Positions 21,418 to 31,924 of a stretch of DNA of 32,227 nt are shown here, one piece after another. Under the pieces are notes generated by a model. That model searched no databases. It saw nothing but the letters and a program-made list of their open reading frames with translations, and had not been told where the DNA came from. The stretch is from the NCBI GenBank assembly GCA_000934455.1, contig KN888531.1, positions 1,898 through 34,124 on the forward strand, in the 5' to 3' direction. The position numbers were made by a program, and so were the translations under genes. Positions within the stretch are counted from its first letter, which is position 1; every line of letters begins with the position of its first letter. This stretch comes from Apostichopus parvimensis. Its lineage: Eukaryota; Echinodermata; Holothuroidea; Aspidochirotida; Stichopodidae.

Positions 21418-24400
21418 GTAATTTATTCACACAAACTGTTTTGAAGCACTGCTGTTTACTAATACTACTACTCCTAACGTTAGGCCTTACGTGTTTACTG
21501 TAGGCTATGATGTGAAGAATAATAGCCTATACTGTAGTTCTCCGGTTCCTTGCTACTGTAGGATAAGGCCTAAGCAATAGTAGGTGATTGATGGATTAGC
21601 CTACAGTATAAAACTAACAAATCTTTTCGCTACTGCAAATATATTGTACTAAGATAATGCTAATTGTGAACATTTCTTATTAATGGTAGGCTAATCTGAA
21701 AGTTATACACTCATGCATTTAAATTTTAAGTTTTGACATGAAAATTTGTACTAGGCTACAACTACTAGGCCTACTAGTTGGTACCCTACCTTGAAGAGTG
21801 TTTGAATGCCATTTTAAAGGTAACATCATTTTAAGCTACAATTATTTTTTATGTGGAAAGACATGCAGAACTGATAGGACTATGTGATATAACCAAATGC
21901 AAAGAAGAGTTAACACTTGTATGACCTTTACAGAAAGTCTTTGGTGGAATACTTTTTAAGAAACAAGGATGGCTATTCCAGGTTAGTTAAAATTCCTGTC
22001 CCGTAATGAGTAACTGCTATGTGCTACAATAACATACTGATCTACACAGCCTGGCAATAAGCAGAATTATTTAAAAGAAAAGTCCAAGTCAAAATTTGAT
22101 TTTGATATGTTACAGAGGAACATAATCTAAGTATACTAGTGAAATTTGCATTCAATTCCTATGTACTGTTTTGGAGGTATGACAGTTGAAGTTATCTGAT
22201 ATTCTACCAAAAGTTAACTTGAAGCAAACAGGTGTGATATCATAGTTGCACACTGACAAATGATGTTTTGTTTTTTCTTTATTTTTCAGTCTACTGATTT
22301 GACCTTGGATTGGATAGGGTTACTAGTTTTTCTAAAGGGGATGTGAAGTTTATAAAATACCAATACTTATGTATATTATGTACATTCACATTACGGATGC
22401 ATCCAATTGTGGAGTATAAACTTAGACGTAAATTGTAAAGGAAAACAACACACTATTTATCAGTGTGCAACAATGACGTCACACCTGTTTGCTCCAAGTT
22501 CACGTTTGGCATGAAAGGTGGCAACTTCAACTGTCAATATCTCGAAAACGGTATATAGGAAATGAATGCAAAATTGACCAGAATGCTTAGATTATGTTCC
22601 TCTTTAAAATATATCAAAACGAAACTTTGACCTGGACTATTTTTTTAATATTACTAGCGTTGTGCCGATTTTGTCAATATTGTTTTTAACCGATATTCCA
22701 ATCATCATATCCACTATTACCTATAATTCCGATATTTTTACACAGCAAGAATGAAGGTCAAATCACACTTTAAGTCATGCATTAATACATAAAGTATCAA
22801 AATTATAATCTGCTATCGTGAGTTATAATCGTTTGCACAACTCACAAACAGTAACCACTTGTATAATTCTCCTTTACAGAATCCAAAAGTAAATTAGTAA
22901 CAAAAAGTATGTGCTTATCCTATAACAACTAGTCCTAACTTCTTTATAAATGAACAATCATATACCCCAGCAAGTTGATATGCATGAAACTGTGTGCTAG
23001 CATTTCTTTTTTTTATTGAAAAACAGAAGCCTATCGTTCCTGTTACTTCTTTTGAACGATTCGTTACTCTGTTTGACTAACTGTGTTCAGCACTTAGACT
23101 GCAAGTCTTATGCAAACTGTCATCAAATGGAGCCACAAATTTTTGAGCATAAATGCTACAAGATGACATGTGTGATGAATAAACTGATTTCATGTAGAAA
23201 AGACTTGAGTGTATCCTGGCTTAGAACTTTTACTACCCCTTGTGTTTAACAGAACCAACTTAAAAAAAAAAAAAATTATCCTACCATTAACCGGCTGTGC
23301 TAACAGCGAAAATTAGCAAGCGCTTCTCATTTGACATATTTTGTAAACCAACCAGCAATAAATTGTGATACGCTAAGTTGATTCTCAAAATACAATCTTT
23401 TCGTCAGTCATTGATGTTTTAACAATCTGCATCCATGATACCCTTTGTAGCTTTTCAAAAGATACACAATTTTTGGAAAATTTAGTAGGGATTATCCAGG
23501 TGTAACTTTTACACTCAGCGGAGCCCTCAGAAGCACTGTGTGAGTTAGTGCAACAGGCTACTACTGTAGTTATGTACATAATTTATCAAATGTTTTCCAA
23601 CATCACATAAGTTACTTCTTACATTGTGTTTGACCATGGTGCAATGTTCGTAGGTCCGAATATGCAGTGTTTACACCTTTGATTGTGCAAAAAGTTTCTT
23701 GGATTCTTGCCAAGAATATTTGCAAGGGCGAAACAGGTGTCAGCGGGTATGTTAACAGTTTAAATTTTGTTGTGTTCACTTGTATAATACAACGGCCAGA
23801 CTGGTGAAATTTACTTTAACGCTTAACAAAGACTGCTATGTACTGTACGTTGACATTAAGTGGCCTGACTGGTCTGTTTACAGATCATTATCGGTTAATA
23901 TTTAATCAGAATGTGTGTCATGTTTCTTTGACCAGCTGATCGCCATATTGACCACTGGCTATTATCAAAATTGAAACTGAGGCATAAGAAATGGGATTTT
24001 TAGAATAGAGGTAATAAATCATCCCAAGTAACAAAAGTGATTTTGTTGTGAAAAGAAACAAATGTTCAATATCGGTTTGTCATCATCAGCAATATGGCTA
24101 ACGTTTACCGATTCTGATATGCCGCCGATGTTGCAAACGATTATCAGCGCAACACTAAATATTACATACTAATTACTATAAATAATCCCAGGAATAAGAT
24201 GGAGTTTATGTTAGAACCTGTTGTTCTACGATAATTTTGTCATCATTCCAGGAGTCCAAATTCAAAGAAACTGGTGTCATAACTCCCGAAGAATTTGTTG
24301 CCGCTGGTGACCACCTAGTCCACCACTGTCCAACATGGAAATGGTCTCCAGGGGAAGCAAGCAAGAAAAAACCATATTTACCAGATGATAAGCAATATTT

Positions 24401-27400
24401 GGTGACCAAAAATGGTGAGCTAATTTGCTACTTATCTTTGTGATATTGGAGGAGAGAGATTCAGTGTTGAAGATACTTGTGATTCTTTGAAAAGTTCTTT
24501 TGATCAAAAATTCTGCGGATTGTTTTTAGTTTCATTAAAATTATCATTTCCAAGGTACAATTTTCATATATGGGTCAAAAAGAGGGTTAAATTCTGTTTT
24601 CTGTTCTAGTGCTATGTTAGTAAGCATTTCCTGAGCCGGGAAAAAGCAGAATGAACTTTCTCTGTGTCAGTTAGATATTACGGGTGAATCTATACTTCAA
24701 GGCATAAGGTCCCCAAGGTCCCTTCCAATCATAAGGTCCCCGGTTCGAGTCACTCCAAGATTAATTTATGTCGTCCAGTTACAGACTTGTTGACAATTCA
24801 TAATCATGGACATTAAATATGAATCTAAGAGACTGAATTCGGTCAGCTTGCGGCTTTGATTAGCTAATGAGGCTTCTTGGCGAGTTCCTGCTTGCAGGAG
24901 GATCTAAAATACATACAAACATACATACAAGGCATGTATAGTTACTGCAGTCCTCATGAGGTGAATCAAACCAACGAAGTTTATACATTTTGACATTGTA
25001 TCATTGCAATGTTATACAATCGTTGCATTGCTCAATAAAGCCGGTGTTAAACGATGATTTGCAAAAGGTGCCAGATTGTTACTTGTCTTCATTCACAAAA
25101 TTCGATGGAATTCACCCTCTTTATGAATGTCATTTACATTTACGTGACTGGAAGAAAGTAATGATTTTGTTCTCGTGTTTATTTATTTATTTTTTAATCA
25201 GTTCCCTGTCACAGGAGATGCAAACAGATGGAGTACGTGGAGGAAAATGAAGCCATCGTTGATGCGGAGGACGGAGATGGAGGCTGGGTCGATACTCATC
25301 ATAATGCCGGTGAGATAATTAAATTGGATTATGTTTTTTTAATAAAGTATTCATGAAAACCAAAAGTTCTGCAGTATATCTCCTTTAAATCCATTATTCT
25401 CACTGAAATCTGAGAACTCTAATCACAACAACAATAAATTTGAAGCCAACTTTCCTGTGACAAGTAACTTTATTTTCAATGTGTGAATGCATTGAAATGT
25501 ATGCATTTCCTTACAATTTGATACAAGGAGAAACATGGTCACGGGATCTAGGGATAACCTCGTGACAGCGTAAATCTAAGATTAGAAATGATGAGAAATC
25601 AGAAACAATATGGACATATTGTATTATTTTAGGAAGATGCCGTTTGTTTTTCTTGCCTGTTTGTCCTGAAATGCTTAATTCATATCCTGTTGTTAAAGTC
25701 TCTGTAAGAGCAGATTTGGTTTCAATGTTGTTACAAGGATGTGCTCAGAATATTTGAGTGCCGGCAAACTTGTGCGGTAGTGTGATTCACGTCCTGGGGG
25801 ACTCTCCTCGGGGTGGGGGAGCCCACCCCCCTTTTGGAAAGTTTTTGCATATGATATATGCTTAGATGGCAGATGGTGCTATCTTTGCCCGATTTCTGGT
25901 GCTGACTGCATTGCCAAGTATTCACTCGTATTTTAGTATTTGTAAAATTTGTTAGATTAATCATTAGAAAACGTGCCGGGCGGAAATGTACCGTTTGTGC
26001 CGGGGTGGTATTCAGAACTGCCGGGCACAGCCGCCCATCCCCACTGCCACCGCCCGGCATGACCACATCCCTAGTGTTAGAAGTCTAGTGTATGGACATG
26101 GAGGCTTTCATTGTAGAAAGGTTGTAATCATTTTCCCTTGGTTTATAGTCTCAATGTATTAGGGGACTGGGGTTGAGAGTGGATACAGGGGTCTTGGAAA
26201 ACTTTCAAGGATAGCTGGATACCTTACAGATTCATTCATCCCTTCAGATCCTGCTGCTGCACTGTATGATCAAGTATCTATGATGAGCCTCGATGAGAAG
26301 CAAGCAACCAAGCCTGCAGGAGGAGGTGATGATGATGACGACGACGATGAGGACGATGAAGACGAAGAAGCTATAGACATGGACGGTAAACAGTGTTTTT
26401 AAACAAATTTTAGCTCATTAACTTTACTGATGGTCTCTATAATTAAGTTTCCTTGAGGATATGACCCTTCAGATTATTCCCAAACATTGAGGAGTGTTAA
26501 ATTAGATTTTCAGTAAATGTCTGAGTGATGTAAGATGCTTCGAAGGCGACGATTCAAAGTCTTGAGAAGTTTGTGAATTTAGCTGGCCATTATTAGACAA
26601 TCTAGCTTATTTTGTGGTGATCTTCACGACCTTTAAGGAGGCCTGTTGTAGTGCATATAGTGAAGTTAGACAAAATTATTGCATATCCCATATTTATATT
26701 TACACCAATCTGGTATTACCTGCCGCACCGTAGATGCTAATTTCACCCCTTTCTGACCCAAACTAGTGCCATCAACTAGCAATTAGTTGAATCCATTGAT
26801 ACTAGTGGCAGTATCAACTCAGAATTTTGTAAGTGAAGTTAGCAAACTTGGGCTCAGCCTGAATACATCTCGATACATCTAGAATATTTCTTTTGCATGC
26901 TACTGTAGCTAAGCTAAGTGTTCATCTGCATTTCGAAAAAATAGCAGACTGTCTTGAGATATTTTAAAGTCAAAAGTTTGGTCACCAATTACCAAAGACG
27001 TATTGAATTCATGATTACAAATTTTTAGGTAATAACATGAATATTAGATATTACATTGAGTAAGTTTGAAACAACCTTACGAGAAAATTTGCCTGTGTAT
27101 CTGAGTTTGAATCTGAGGTAACATTATGTCTGTTGTATAGTAGGTAGCGTGCAGTAAGTAACATTGTTTATATGAATAGTGGGTATTACATTGATTAAGT
27201 TTAAAACAAAATGAAGAGAAAAGTTGCCTGTAGTATCTGAGTTTGAATCTGAGGTAACATTATGTCAGTCCTATAGTAGGTACAATAGCATGCAGAAAGT
27301 AACATTGTTTGTATGAGTAGTAGATACTACATTGATAAAGTTTGAAACAAAATGAAGAGTCAAGTTGCCTGTAGTATCTGAGTTTCAATCTCTCTATTTA

Positions 27401-30400
27401 TCCCATTCCAACTCTGTTTCCTGTGCTAGCTGACACTTAGTTAAAACACTAGACTTGAAACTGAATATGATGAGTATCATTCTGTATAGCTGCAATTTGA
27501 TACAATACCCTTGAAGTATTCTTGTTGTTTGTGCTTTCATTTTGATGAAGAAGGCTTGACACCGTAGGGATTGATCCCACTGCACTCGTCTAGTAAATTA
27601 AAGTAGTAAAGATATAAATTAATAATGAAGCAATCTCACTAGGTAACAACATGTCATTCATTAATCACACTATCACAGACAGCCTTTCACTCTTTATTTG
27701 TTGGTACTGTGAGCTGTGAGTCTGTGACAGTACTTTTTGTATCCGATAGTACAGTAGTAATGTAACACTTCAGTGATGAACTTTTAATACAGTATAGGGT
27801 GAAAATTAAATCTGGTATGGTAAGGCAAAACATTAGATACATTTATCCAACAATAATGGAACATTTGAAAATGTATTGCAATAAAAGTCTACCAGTTGTC
27901 AGCCTTGGCATTGCAAAAATATTCTCAATTCTCTTAAATTTTGGGCAGATTTTTTGCTTAAAGTCCAGTGCAAAGTTTTATCAAACATTTTTTAAAAATT
28001 TAAAGTTAGTATCAAAATGTTTTGCAGTGGTCCTACTAATTTTTCATACATTTTTGTATTGTTTTTTAGTTTTCTATCCCTTTTGTCCTATTTTGTCATA
28101 GAAAGTGCCTACTATTGGCCGCTTTTTAGTATTGCTTCGACATGAATGAATTAAAAATGCAACTGTGAAAGTTTGCTTTAATACCACCTGTGCAATTATG
28201 AAAGTCAAAAATTATGTGAAAGGTTGTTTTTGTGGCATCTCCCTTACCAACTCATCACGAGATAGAAATGATTATGTTCTCAATAATATGCTCCCCGTGG
28301 AATGCATTTGCTTCTCTAGTATGATGACAAATATTGTTGAGTACTTAACAAGTCTGTTCATTTCAACTTTTGTGCTCTTTTTGTCCTAATTAATTATCCT
28401 TCTATTTCCCCAATTTTGTCAAAGGTTTTCTACATTTTCGTTCCAACATATCTTCTACATTTTCATAAAGGATGTTTTGGATTGCCTGTATAATTCTGAA
28501 GAGATGAAGTTAAGATTAATGCATTAAAATATCTTCTCTTTTAGACTGTAGAAAAGCATCAGGATATTTAAACATTTGCCCCAGTAATAGAGTTTTTTAA
28601 AGATGTGTGCACTGAACGGTTTCCATCACAAGGCGATACTACGAGTATGGTGATATTGTCGAAATATTAAGAATATGTTTGTCAAGATCATAAATATCAA
28701 CTGAGTTGTTAGAAAAAGGAAACGTTGTATTCCTAACGCATTCCTTACTGTATTAAATTCCTAACTGTCTTCAAATTCTAACTATTCATTGACAGAATAC
28801 GTAGAAAGTGGAAAATTAGAAGATGAAGATGAAGTGAGTGGTTCCTATTTATCAAATGTGGATGTTTTCATTTCATTTCGTTTCATTTCATTTCTTTGCT
28901 TTATCACAACGTCTATCTATGGAACGAGTATATACTAATTAATACGATGTTGACGTACATTGCAACAGGAAGTATTCTAAAAACCTTTGTAGGCTTGTCT
29001 GGTAGGAAACATGCAGTTAAACTTATACACATGGACAAGGAAATGTATATACTAAGAACAAAAACAAAACAATTAATTCCAAATTAATGCAAAAGAGGGA
29101 AATGTGGTAATAGTCAGTAATTTCTCAACTAGCTATTTCTTACATGTGTTTGAATGGTTTATACAGTATTACAAAACTGTAGACACCTACAGTAGTCAAG
29201 TTCTGTTTTTGTGAAGCGACCAGCTGGTTTTCAGTCTATGAAATGTATACGTTGCATGTCAGACAGAGTTCACATCCTAAACATATGCCCATAGATGTAC
29301 CTAGTTCTGTATCTGGTCTCTCTGCACAACATGTAGAACTGGAGTTTAACACACTAACAAAAGAGACTAGCCATGCAGGACACATATTTAGTTACATATT
29401 TGAACCATAAAGCACTTTACCTTGCTCAGCCTTTTATGATAGTTTCTGTTTATTACCTGTCCTGTGTAAATACTGCCATATTGTTCAGTTTTTAATATGC
29501 TTTAAGATACAACAGAAATGTAGCTATCCTGTAATGGACTCTAAACTGGGGACCTTGTTAGATCACAGAACCATATGTTGTAGCTACCATTTCCACTATG
29601 CAGTATTGTAGACCTACTGGAGGCCTAGGCATGGTTGCTATGGATTGTATCAGTGTAATTAAGTGTTACGTAGTAGACTATAGCTTGGTCTGTTAGGGTG
29701 AGAATGTGTTGTGTAGTATGCCATTGTTGCTGTAGCTAAATTTACCTCCGGTCCAAACTACCTAAGTATACTTCAATTCATTCATTTTTCCATTTCCTCA
29801 CAATGTTTATATAATAATAAGACGGTGAAGACAATACCGTGCAAAGAAAATAATAAGTAATAAATCATATAAAAGAAAAATAATGGAAATTACGGAGAGA
29901 AAATGGTGGAAGGGCTTGGAAGCCGTAGCTTGTACAAGAAGCCCACCAAATATAAAGATAACAAGTATAAAGGATATGGGCACGATAATAAAGCCCCTTA
30001 CCAAGAAGACCTATACCACCCCCCCACCCCTAAACTAAAAAAAAAAGGCATTGTGATAATACTTGTCTTTCTGAATAGAACATGTTATCATTTTTATTAC
30101 ACACAAACGTTATGCAATGGTTGAATACTAGCCTAGGAGGTGCAATTAGCAGAATATGCATTCAGTGAGTAATCAAAACTGTGTTTTATGGAATGAATTT
30201 ATAATAAATTAGATTTGTAGAATAAACATTTGATAGTAACTTAGAGCACACTACTTAATATGGCCGCATGGCAATACATTTCCAGGGGTCATACTGTCCT
30301 GGCACAACGATTAAGGTGTAAATTGTTTATAGTTTTCATTACTTTTAGATTCAATCCAGTTCAAAATTTATTTCTCGCATGTACTTTCATTTCATTCATA

Positions 30401-31614
30401 TCATTCCAGTATAAATATAAAATTTATAGAGAGGAGTCATAAAAAATAAAGAAGTGAATACAGGTTGCTGGAACTGTATACCAAATTACAATAAGTACAT
30501 GATGACATTACGATGGACACTAGAGAAAACAAGGGTCGTTTATCAAGCTAGTGACTACCAGTAAACTAAACAGGAAGAAAAAATGCAGAAACATGAAACA
30601 AGAAAAAAAAAAAAACAACACAATACAATACAACACAATACAACAAAATTACAGTCAATTGGTCAAGAATAAAATGTTTTGTTGATGTGGGTAAGGCAGG
30701 CATCCTCTCTCCCCCTATTCCTCTCTTATGTTGAAATATTTGTGACGTACAAATCGACAGCCATCTGTAGTGCTAAGAGAGTCACTCTCCTCCTATTGTT
30801 TTTACCAGGCCACTTTAGATACATCAAAGATTCCAAAGGTTGACACATCGGCAACAGGGGCCGCATCTGATATTCTGCAGACCAGAACCTATGACCTGAA
30901 TATAACGTATGATAAGTATTACCAGACGCCTAGGATGTGGCTCTACGGATATGACGAGGTGAGATTATTGAATGTCCAAGTTATAAAGATATTTCACTGG
31001 CAGGATTCAAGTATAGATTCCTCACTTCCAATAATCTGCAATTTGCCAACATTGCAGTCTTTCATTTTAAATTCAGCCATTTTTTTTCTTTTTGTAAATG
31101 TGAAATTTCACAATGTAATTTTTACACAGAATCTTTCATGTATGTTGCACCTATCTGGCAAAACAGAACACTGTACGGTCTTGTTTAATCACGGTATCAT
31201 TGTGTACGCCTCTTAGCATGGTTCTTGAAACTGAGTCAAACTGTTATTCCTGCTTCAAATTTAAATGTGCTCAATTAAAAATGTCCTTCAAACTGCTTAA
31301 AGTAGGATTTAAGGTATGATTCCTCATTTCCAATGTCATGACAGTTTCTCGGCATTATTTCTAAGAGTTAATGTAGTATACAATAGTCATATATATAATG
31401 GTCACCTTCATTCTCTGACTTCTATGCCTCCAAGTATGTGTGGTTATATATGAACATTGTATCTGTCAACACTGCATTTTATTTTCCAGAATAGAAAACC
31501 TCTTACCGTAGAGCAGATGTATGAAGACATAAGTCAAGATCATGTTAAGAAAACTGTTACAGTAGAATCCCATCCTCATCTTTCTCAAATGATGTGTTCT
31601 GTTCATCCATGCAG
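21346..31614 (+). CDS. ATG3: ATG3, E2-like ubiquitin-fold conjugating enzyme of autophagy (5' seven coding exons; 3' end outside window)
   Basis: Seven exons joined at GT-AG borders give 264 complete codons plus two bases: 21346-21417, 24252-24414, 25202-25309, 26248-26385, 28796-28833, 30809-30958 and 31490-31614. Known role of the family: ATG7 (E1) passes ATG8/LC3/GABARAP to the ATG3 catalytic cysteine, and ATG3 then transfers it to phosphatidylethanolamine on the growing phagophore. Seen here: an N-terminal amphipathic-helix segment (residues 1-24), the first part of the E2 fold, a flexible acidic insert (residues 142-155 all Asp/Glu), the core stretch [19 protein letters not shown], then [12 protein letters not shown] and CSVHPC, whose last Cys is residue 264. 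Human ATG3 also uses Cys264. The remaining roughly 50 residues of a normal ATG3 (about 314 aa) must lie beyond the right edge. Intron phases are 0,1,1,1,0,0,2. No frameshift or stop was seen, so it looks intact. Identity is very secure. Confidence 0.97.
22067..22646. mobile_element. Foldback element with about 200-bp inverted arms, in ATG3 intron 1
   Basis: The left arm (about 22071-22270) and right arm (about 22440-22646) are reverse complements over most of their length. Examples are AGAGGAACATAATCTAAG against CTTAGATTATGTTCCTCT, and AGCAAACAGGTGTGA against TCACACCTGTTTGCT. The loop is about 170 bp. No open frame of note is present, so it is a non-autonomous foldback/MITE-type element. A related copy lies at 31940-32200. 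The right arm ends at the target duplication of the hAT-like element, so the two are in contact or nested. Confidence 0.75.
22474..22481. promoter_or_regulatory. Consensus CRE (TGACGTCA) in the foldback right arm
   Basis: Perfect palindromic cAMP-response element, 1.1 kb into ATG3 intron 1. The matching place in the left arm is TGATATCA, so only one arm keeps the site. Function is not shown. Confidence 0.25.
22647..22654. repeat. 8-bp target-site duplication, left
   Basis: AATATTAC, identical to 24158-24165 and directly outside the hAT-like terminal repeat. Confidence 0.85.
22655..24157. mobile_element. hAT-like DNA transposon, non-autonomous, 1503 bp, in ATG3 intron 1
   Basis: The ends are TAGCGTTGTGCCGAT (22655-22669) and ATCAGCGCAACACTA (24143-24157), imperfect inverted repeats matching at 12 of 15 positions. 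Exactly 8 bp, AATATTAC, is duplicated outside (22647-22654 and 24158-24165). An 8-bp duplication with TA-G-GTTG-CCGAT ends is the hallmark of the hAT superfamily. Subterminal CCGAT/ATCGG motifs recur near both ends, as is common for hAT transposase binding. The interior has only a 77-codon open frame at 23016-23249 without hAT dimerisation or DDE signatures, so it cannot mobilise itself. It inserted beside the foldback element. Confidence 0.85.
24158..24165. repeat. 8-bp target-site duplication, right
   Basis: AATATTAC, identical to 22647-22654. Confidence 0.85.
24252..24414 (+). CDS. ATG3: ATG3 coding exon 2 (residues 25-79)
   Basis: Acceptor TTCCAG|GAG and donor G|GTGAGC. It encodes [20 protein letters not shown] followed by [11 protein letters not shown] and ends at YLVTKN. 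This is the first conserved block of ATG3 and starts the E2-like core. It ends in phase 1; the split codon completes a Val in exon 3, matching the conserved N-V-P-C of ATG3. Confidence 0.96.
24717..24930 (+). mobile_element. tRNA-derived SINE, copy 3, in ATG3 intron 2
   Basis: Contains the 3' half of the tRNA-like head (GGTTCGAGTCACTCC at 24742-24756), the shared body, and a tail of ACATAC repeats ending near 24930. The head region has a small internal duplication of ATAAGGTCCC. It sits in the sense direction in ATG3 intron 2. Confidence 0.85.
25202..25309 (+). CDS. ATG3: ATG3 coding exon 3 (residues 79-115)
   Basis: Acceptor TTAATCAG|TTCCC, donor G|GTGAGA. With the carried base it reads [20 protein letters not shown], then [16 protein letters not shown]. 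The alternative acceptor at CACAG (25213-25214) would drop VPCH, which is conserved in ATG3, so the upstream acceptor is preferred. The exon is 108 nt, symmetric phase 1-1. In humans the block that follows contributes to ATG7 and ATG12 contacts. Confidence 0.94.
25770..25900. repeat. Dispersed repeat with G/C-runs, copy 2, in ATG3 intron 3
   Basis: Contains CGTCCTGGGGG, the near-palindrome GGTGGGGGAGCCCACCCCCC (25813-25832), TATATGCTTAGATGG and GATGGTGCTATCTTTG. Related to 19490-19600. Confidence 0.45.
25974..26059. repeat. GC-rich inverted repeat, CCGGGC motif cluster
   Basis: TGCCGGGCGG (25974-25983) and CCGCCCGGCA (26050-26059) are exact reverse complements about 66 bp apart. Between them TGCCGGGG and CTGCCGGGCACAGCCGCCC repeat the motif. 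The base composition is far above the surroundings. Probably the end of the adjacent repeat copy. Confidence 0.6.
26248..26385 (+). CDS. ATG3: ATG3 coding exon 4 (residues 115-161, acidic flexible region)
   Basis: Acceptor CCTTCAG|ATCC, donor G|GTAAAC. It encodes [20 protein letters not shown], then a Gly triplet and 14 consecutive acidic residues (Asp/Glu, 142-155) before AIDMD. The position matches the disordered acidic insert of animal ATG3, which is poorly conserved in sequence but always acidic. At 138 nt with phase 1-1 it could be skipped without shifting the frame. The GAY/GAR run at 26328-26369 is a coding microsatellite that may vary in length. Confidence 0.92.
27051..27395. repeat. 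Tandem array of about 135-141 bp units, about 2.5 copies, in ATG3 intron 4
   Basis: TTACATTGA + GTAAGTTTGAAAC recurs starting near 27051, 27186 and 27327. GCCTGT.GTATCTGAGTTTGAATCTGAGGTAACATTATGTC-type blocks and AGTAACATTGTTT blocks follow in the same order in the first two units. The third unit breaks off after TATCTGAGTTTCAATCT. The units are similar but not identical. Confidence 0.85.
28796..28833 (+). CDS. ATG3: ATG3 coding exon 5 (residues 161-173, 38-nt small exon)
   Basis: Acceptor TTGACAG|AATAC, donor GAA|GTGAGT. Together with the base carried from exon 4 it encodes [13 protein letters not shown], matching the human stretch that begins EYEESGLLETDE. The frame joins exons 4 and 6 exactly. 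The four-residue caspase site LETD known in human ATG3 is replaced here by LEDE. Confidence 0.88.
28866..28893. repeat. (TTTCA)n microsatellite next to ATG3 exon 5
   Basis: Five-base units with one G substitution, 33 bp after the exon 5 donor. Confidence 0.75.
30601..30650. repeat. A-run followed by (AATAC/AACAC)n microsatellite
   Basis: About 14 A's and then CAATA/CAACA units in ATG3 intron 5, possibly the tail of an old retroposed sequence on the plus strand. Confidence 0.6.
30809..30958 (+). CDS. ATG3: ATG3 coding exon 6 (residues 174-223)
   Basis: Acceptor TTACCAG|GCC, donor GAG|GTGAGA. It encodes [11 protein letters not shown]..., then [20 protein letters not shown] and RMWLYGYDE. This is the most conserved part of the ATG3 E2-fold, and a near-identical block exists from insects to mammals. 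150 nt, phase 0-0. Confidence 0.97.
31490..31614 (+). CDS. ATG3: ATG3 coding exon 7 (residues 224-265, catalytic cysteine)
   Basis: Acceptor TTTCCAG|AAT, donor AG|GTAAAT. It encodes [20 protein letters not shown], then [21 protein letters not shown] and two bases of the next codon. Cys264 in the HPC motif is the predicted thioester site. Lys243/Lys244 correspond to human Lys242/Lys243, the latter being the site of ATG12 attachment. The Pro run between HPHL and MCSVHPC in human is shortened and replaced by SQM here. The intron falls directly after the catalytic Cys codon, in phase 2. No following exon is visible up to 32227. Confidence 0.96.
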
Positions 31615-31924
31615 GTAAATCTACTTGTTATAATTGGGGACATGAATATCAACAAGACCTGCAAAAACATGTGCCCAAAATTTGAAGGTGTGTGTTTTAG
31701 TAAATAGAAGAGGAGGGCTAAAGGGGTTGGATGAAGGAATGTTACCCAAAATTGTTGGTCAACTGGTTGGACACTTTTATTAGACATTGCATGAGGTGGT
31801 TTGTAAGGAGTTTCATATTCCAGATTATTGTGTTAAAAGAGAGAAAGAAAGCAAATGTTGAATTAAAATGAAGATGTGGACTGTTGTTTGACAAGGAATG
31901 AGCTTAAAAGGAAAATTAATTTTG

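Noticed and set aside
23016-23249. Transposase fragment inside the hAT-like element
   Set aside because: The 77-codon frame is Leu/Cys-rich with no BED finger, DDE or hAT C-terminal dimerisation pattern.
25202-25214. Use of the internal acceptor CACAG at 25213-25214 for ATG3 exon 3
   Set aside because: It would remove the conserved VPC segment; the acceptor ending at 25201 restores NVPC in frame.
25731-26066. 111-codon minus-strand open frame in ATG3 intron 3
   Set aside because: GC-rich repeat sequence, related in part to 19490-19600; no recognisable domain.
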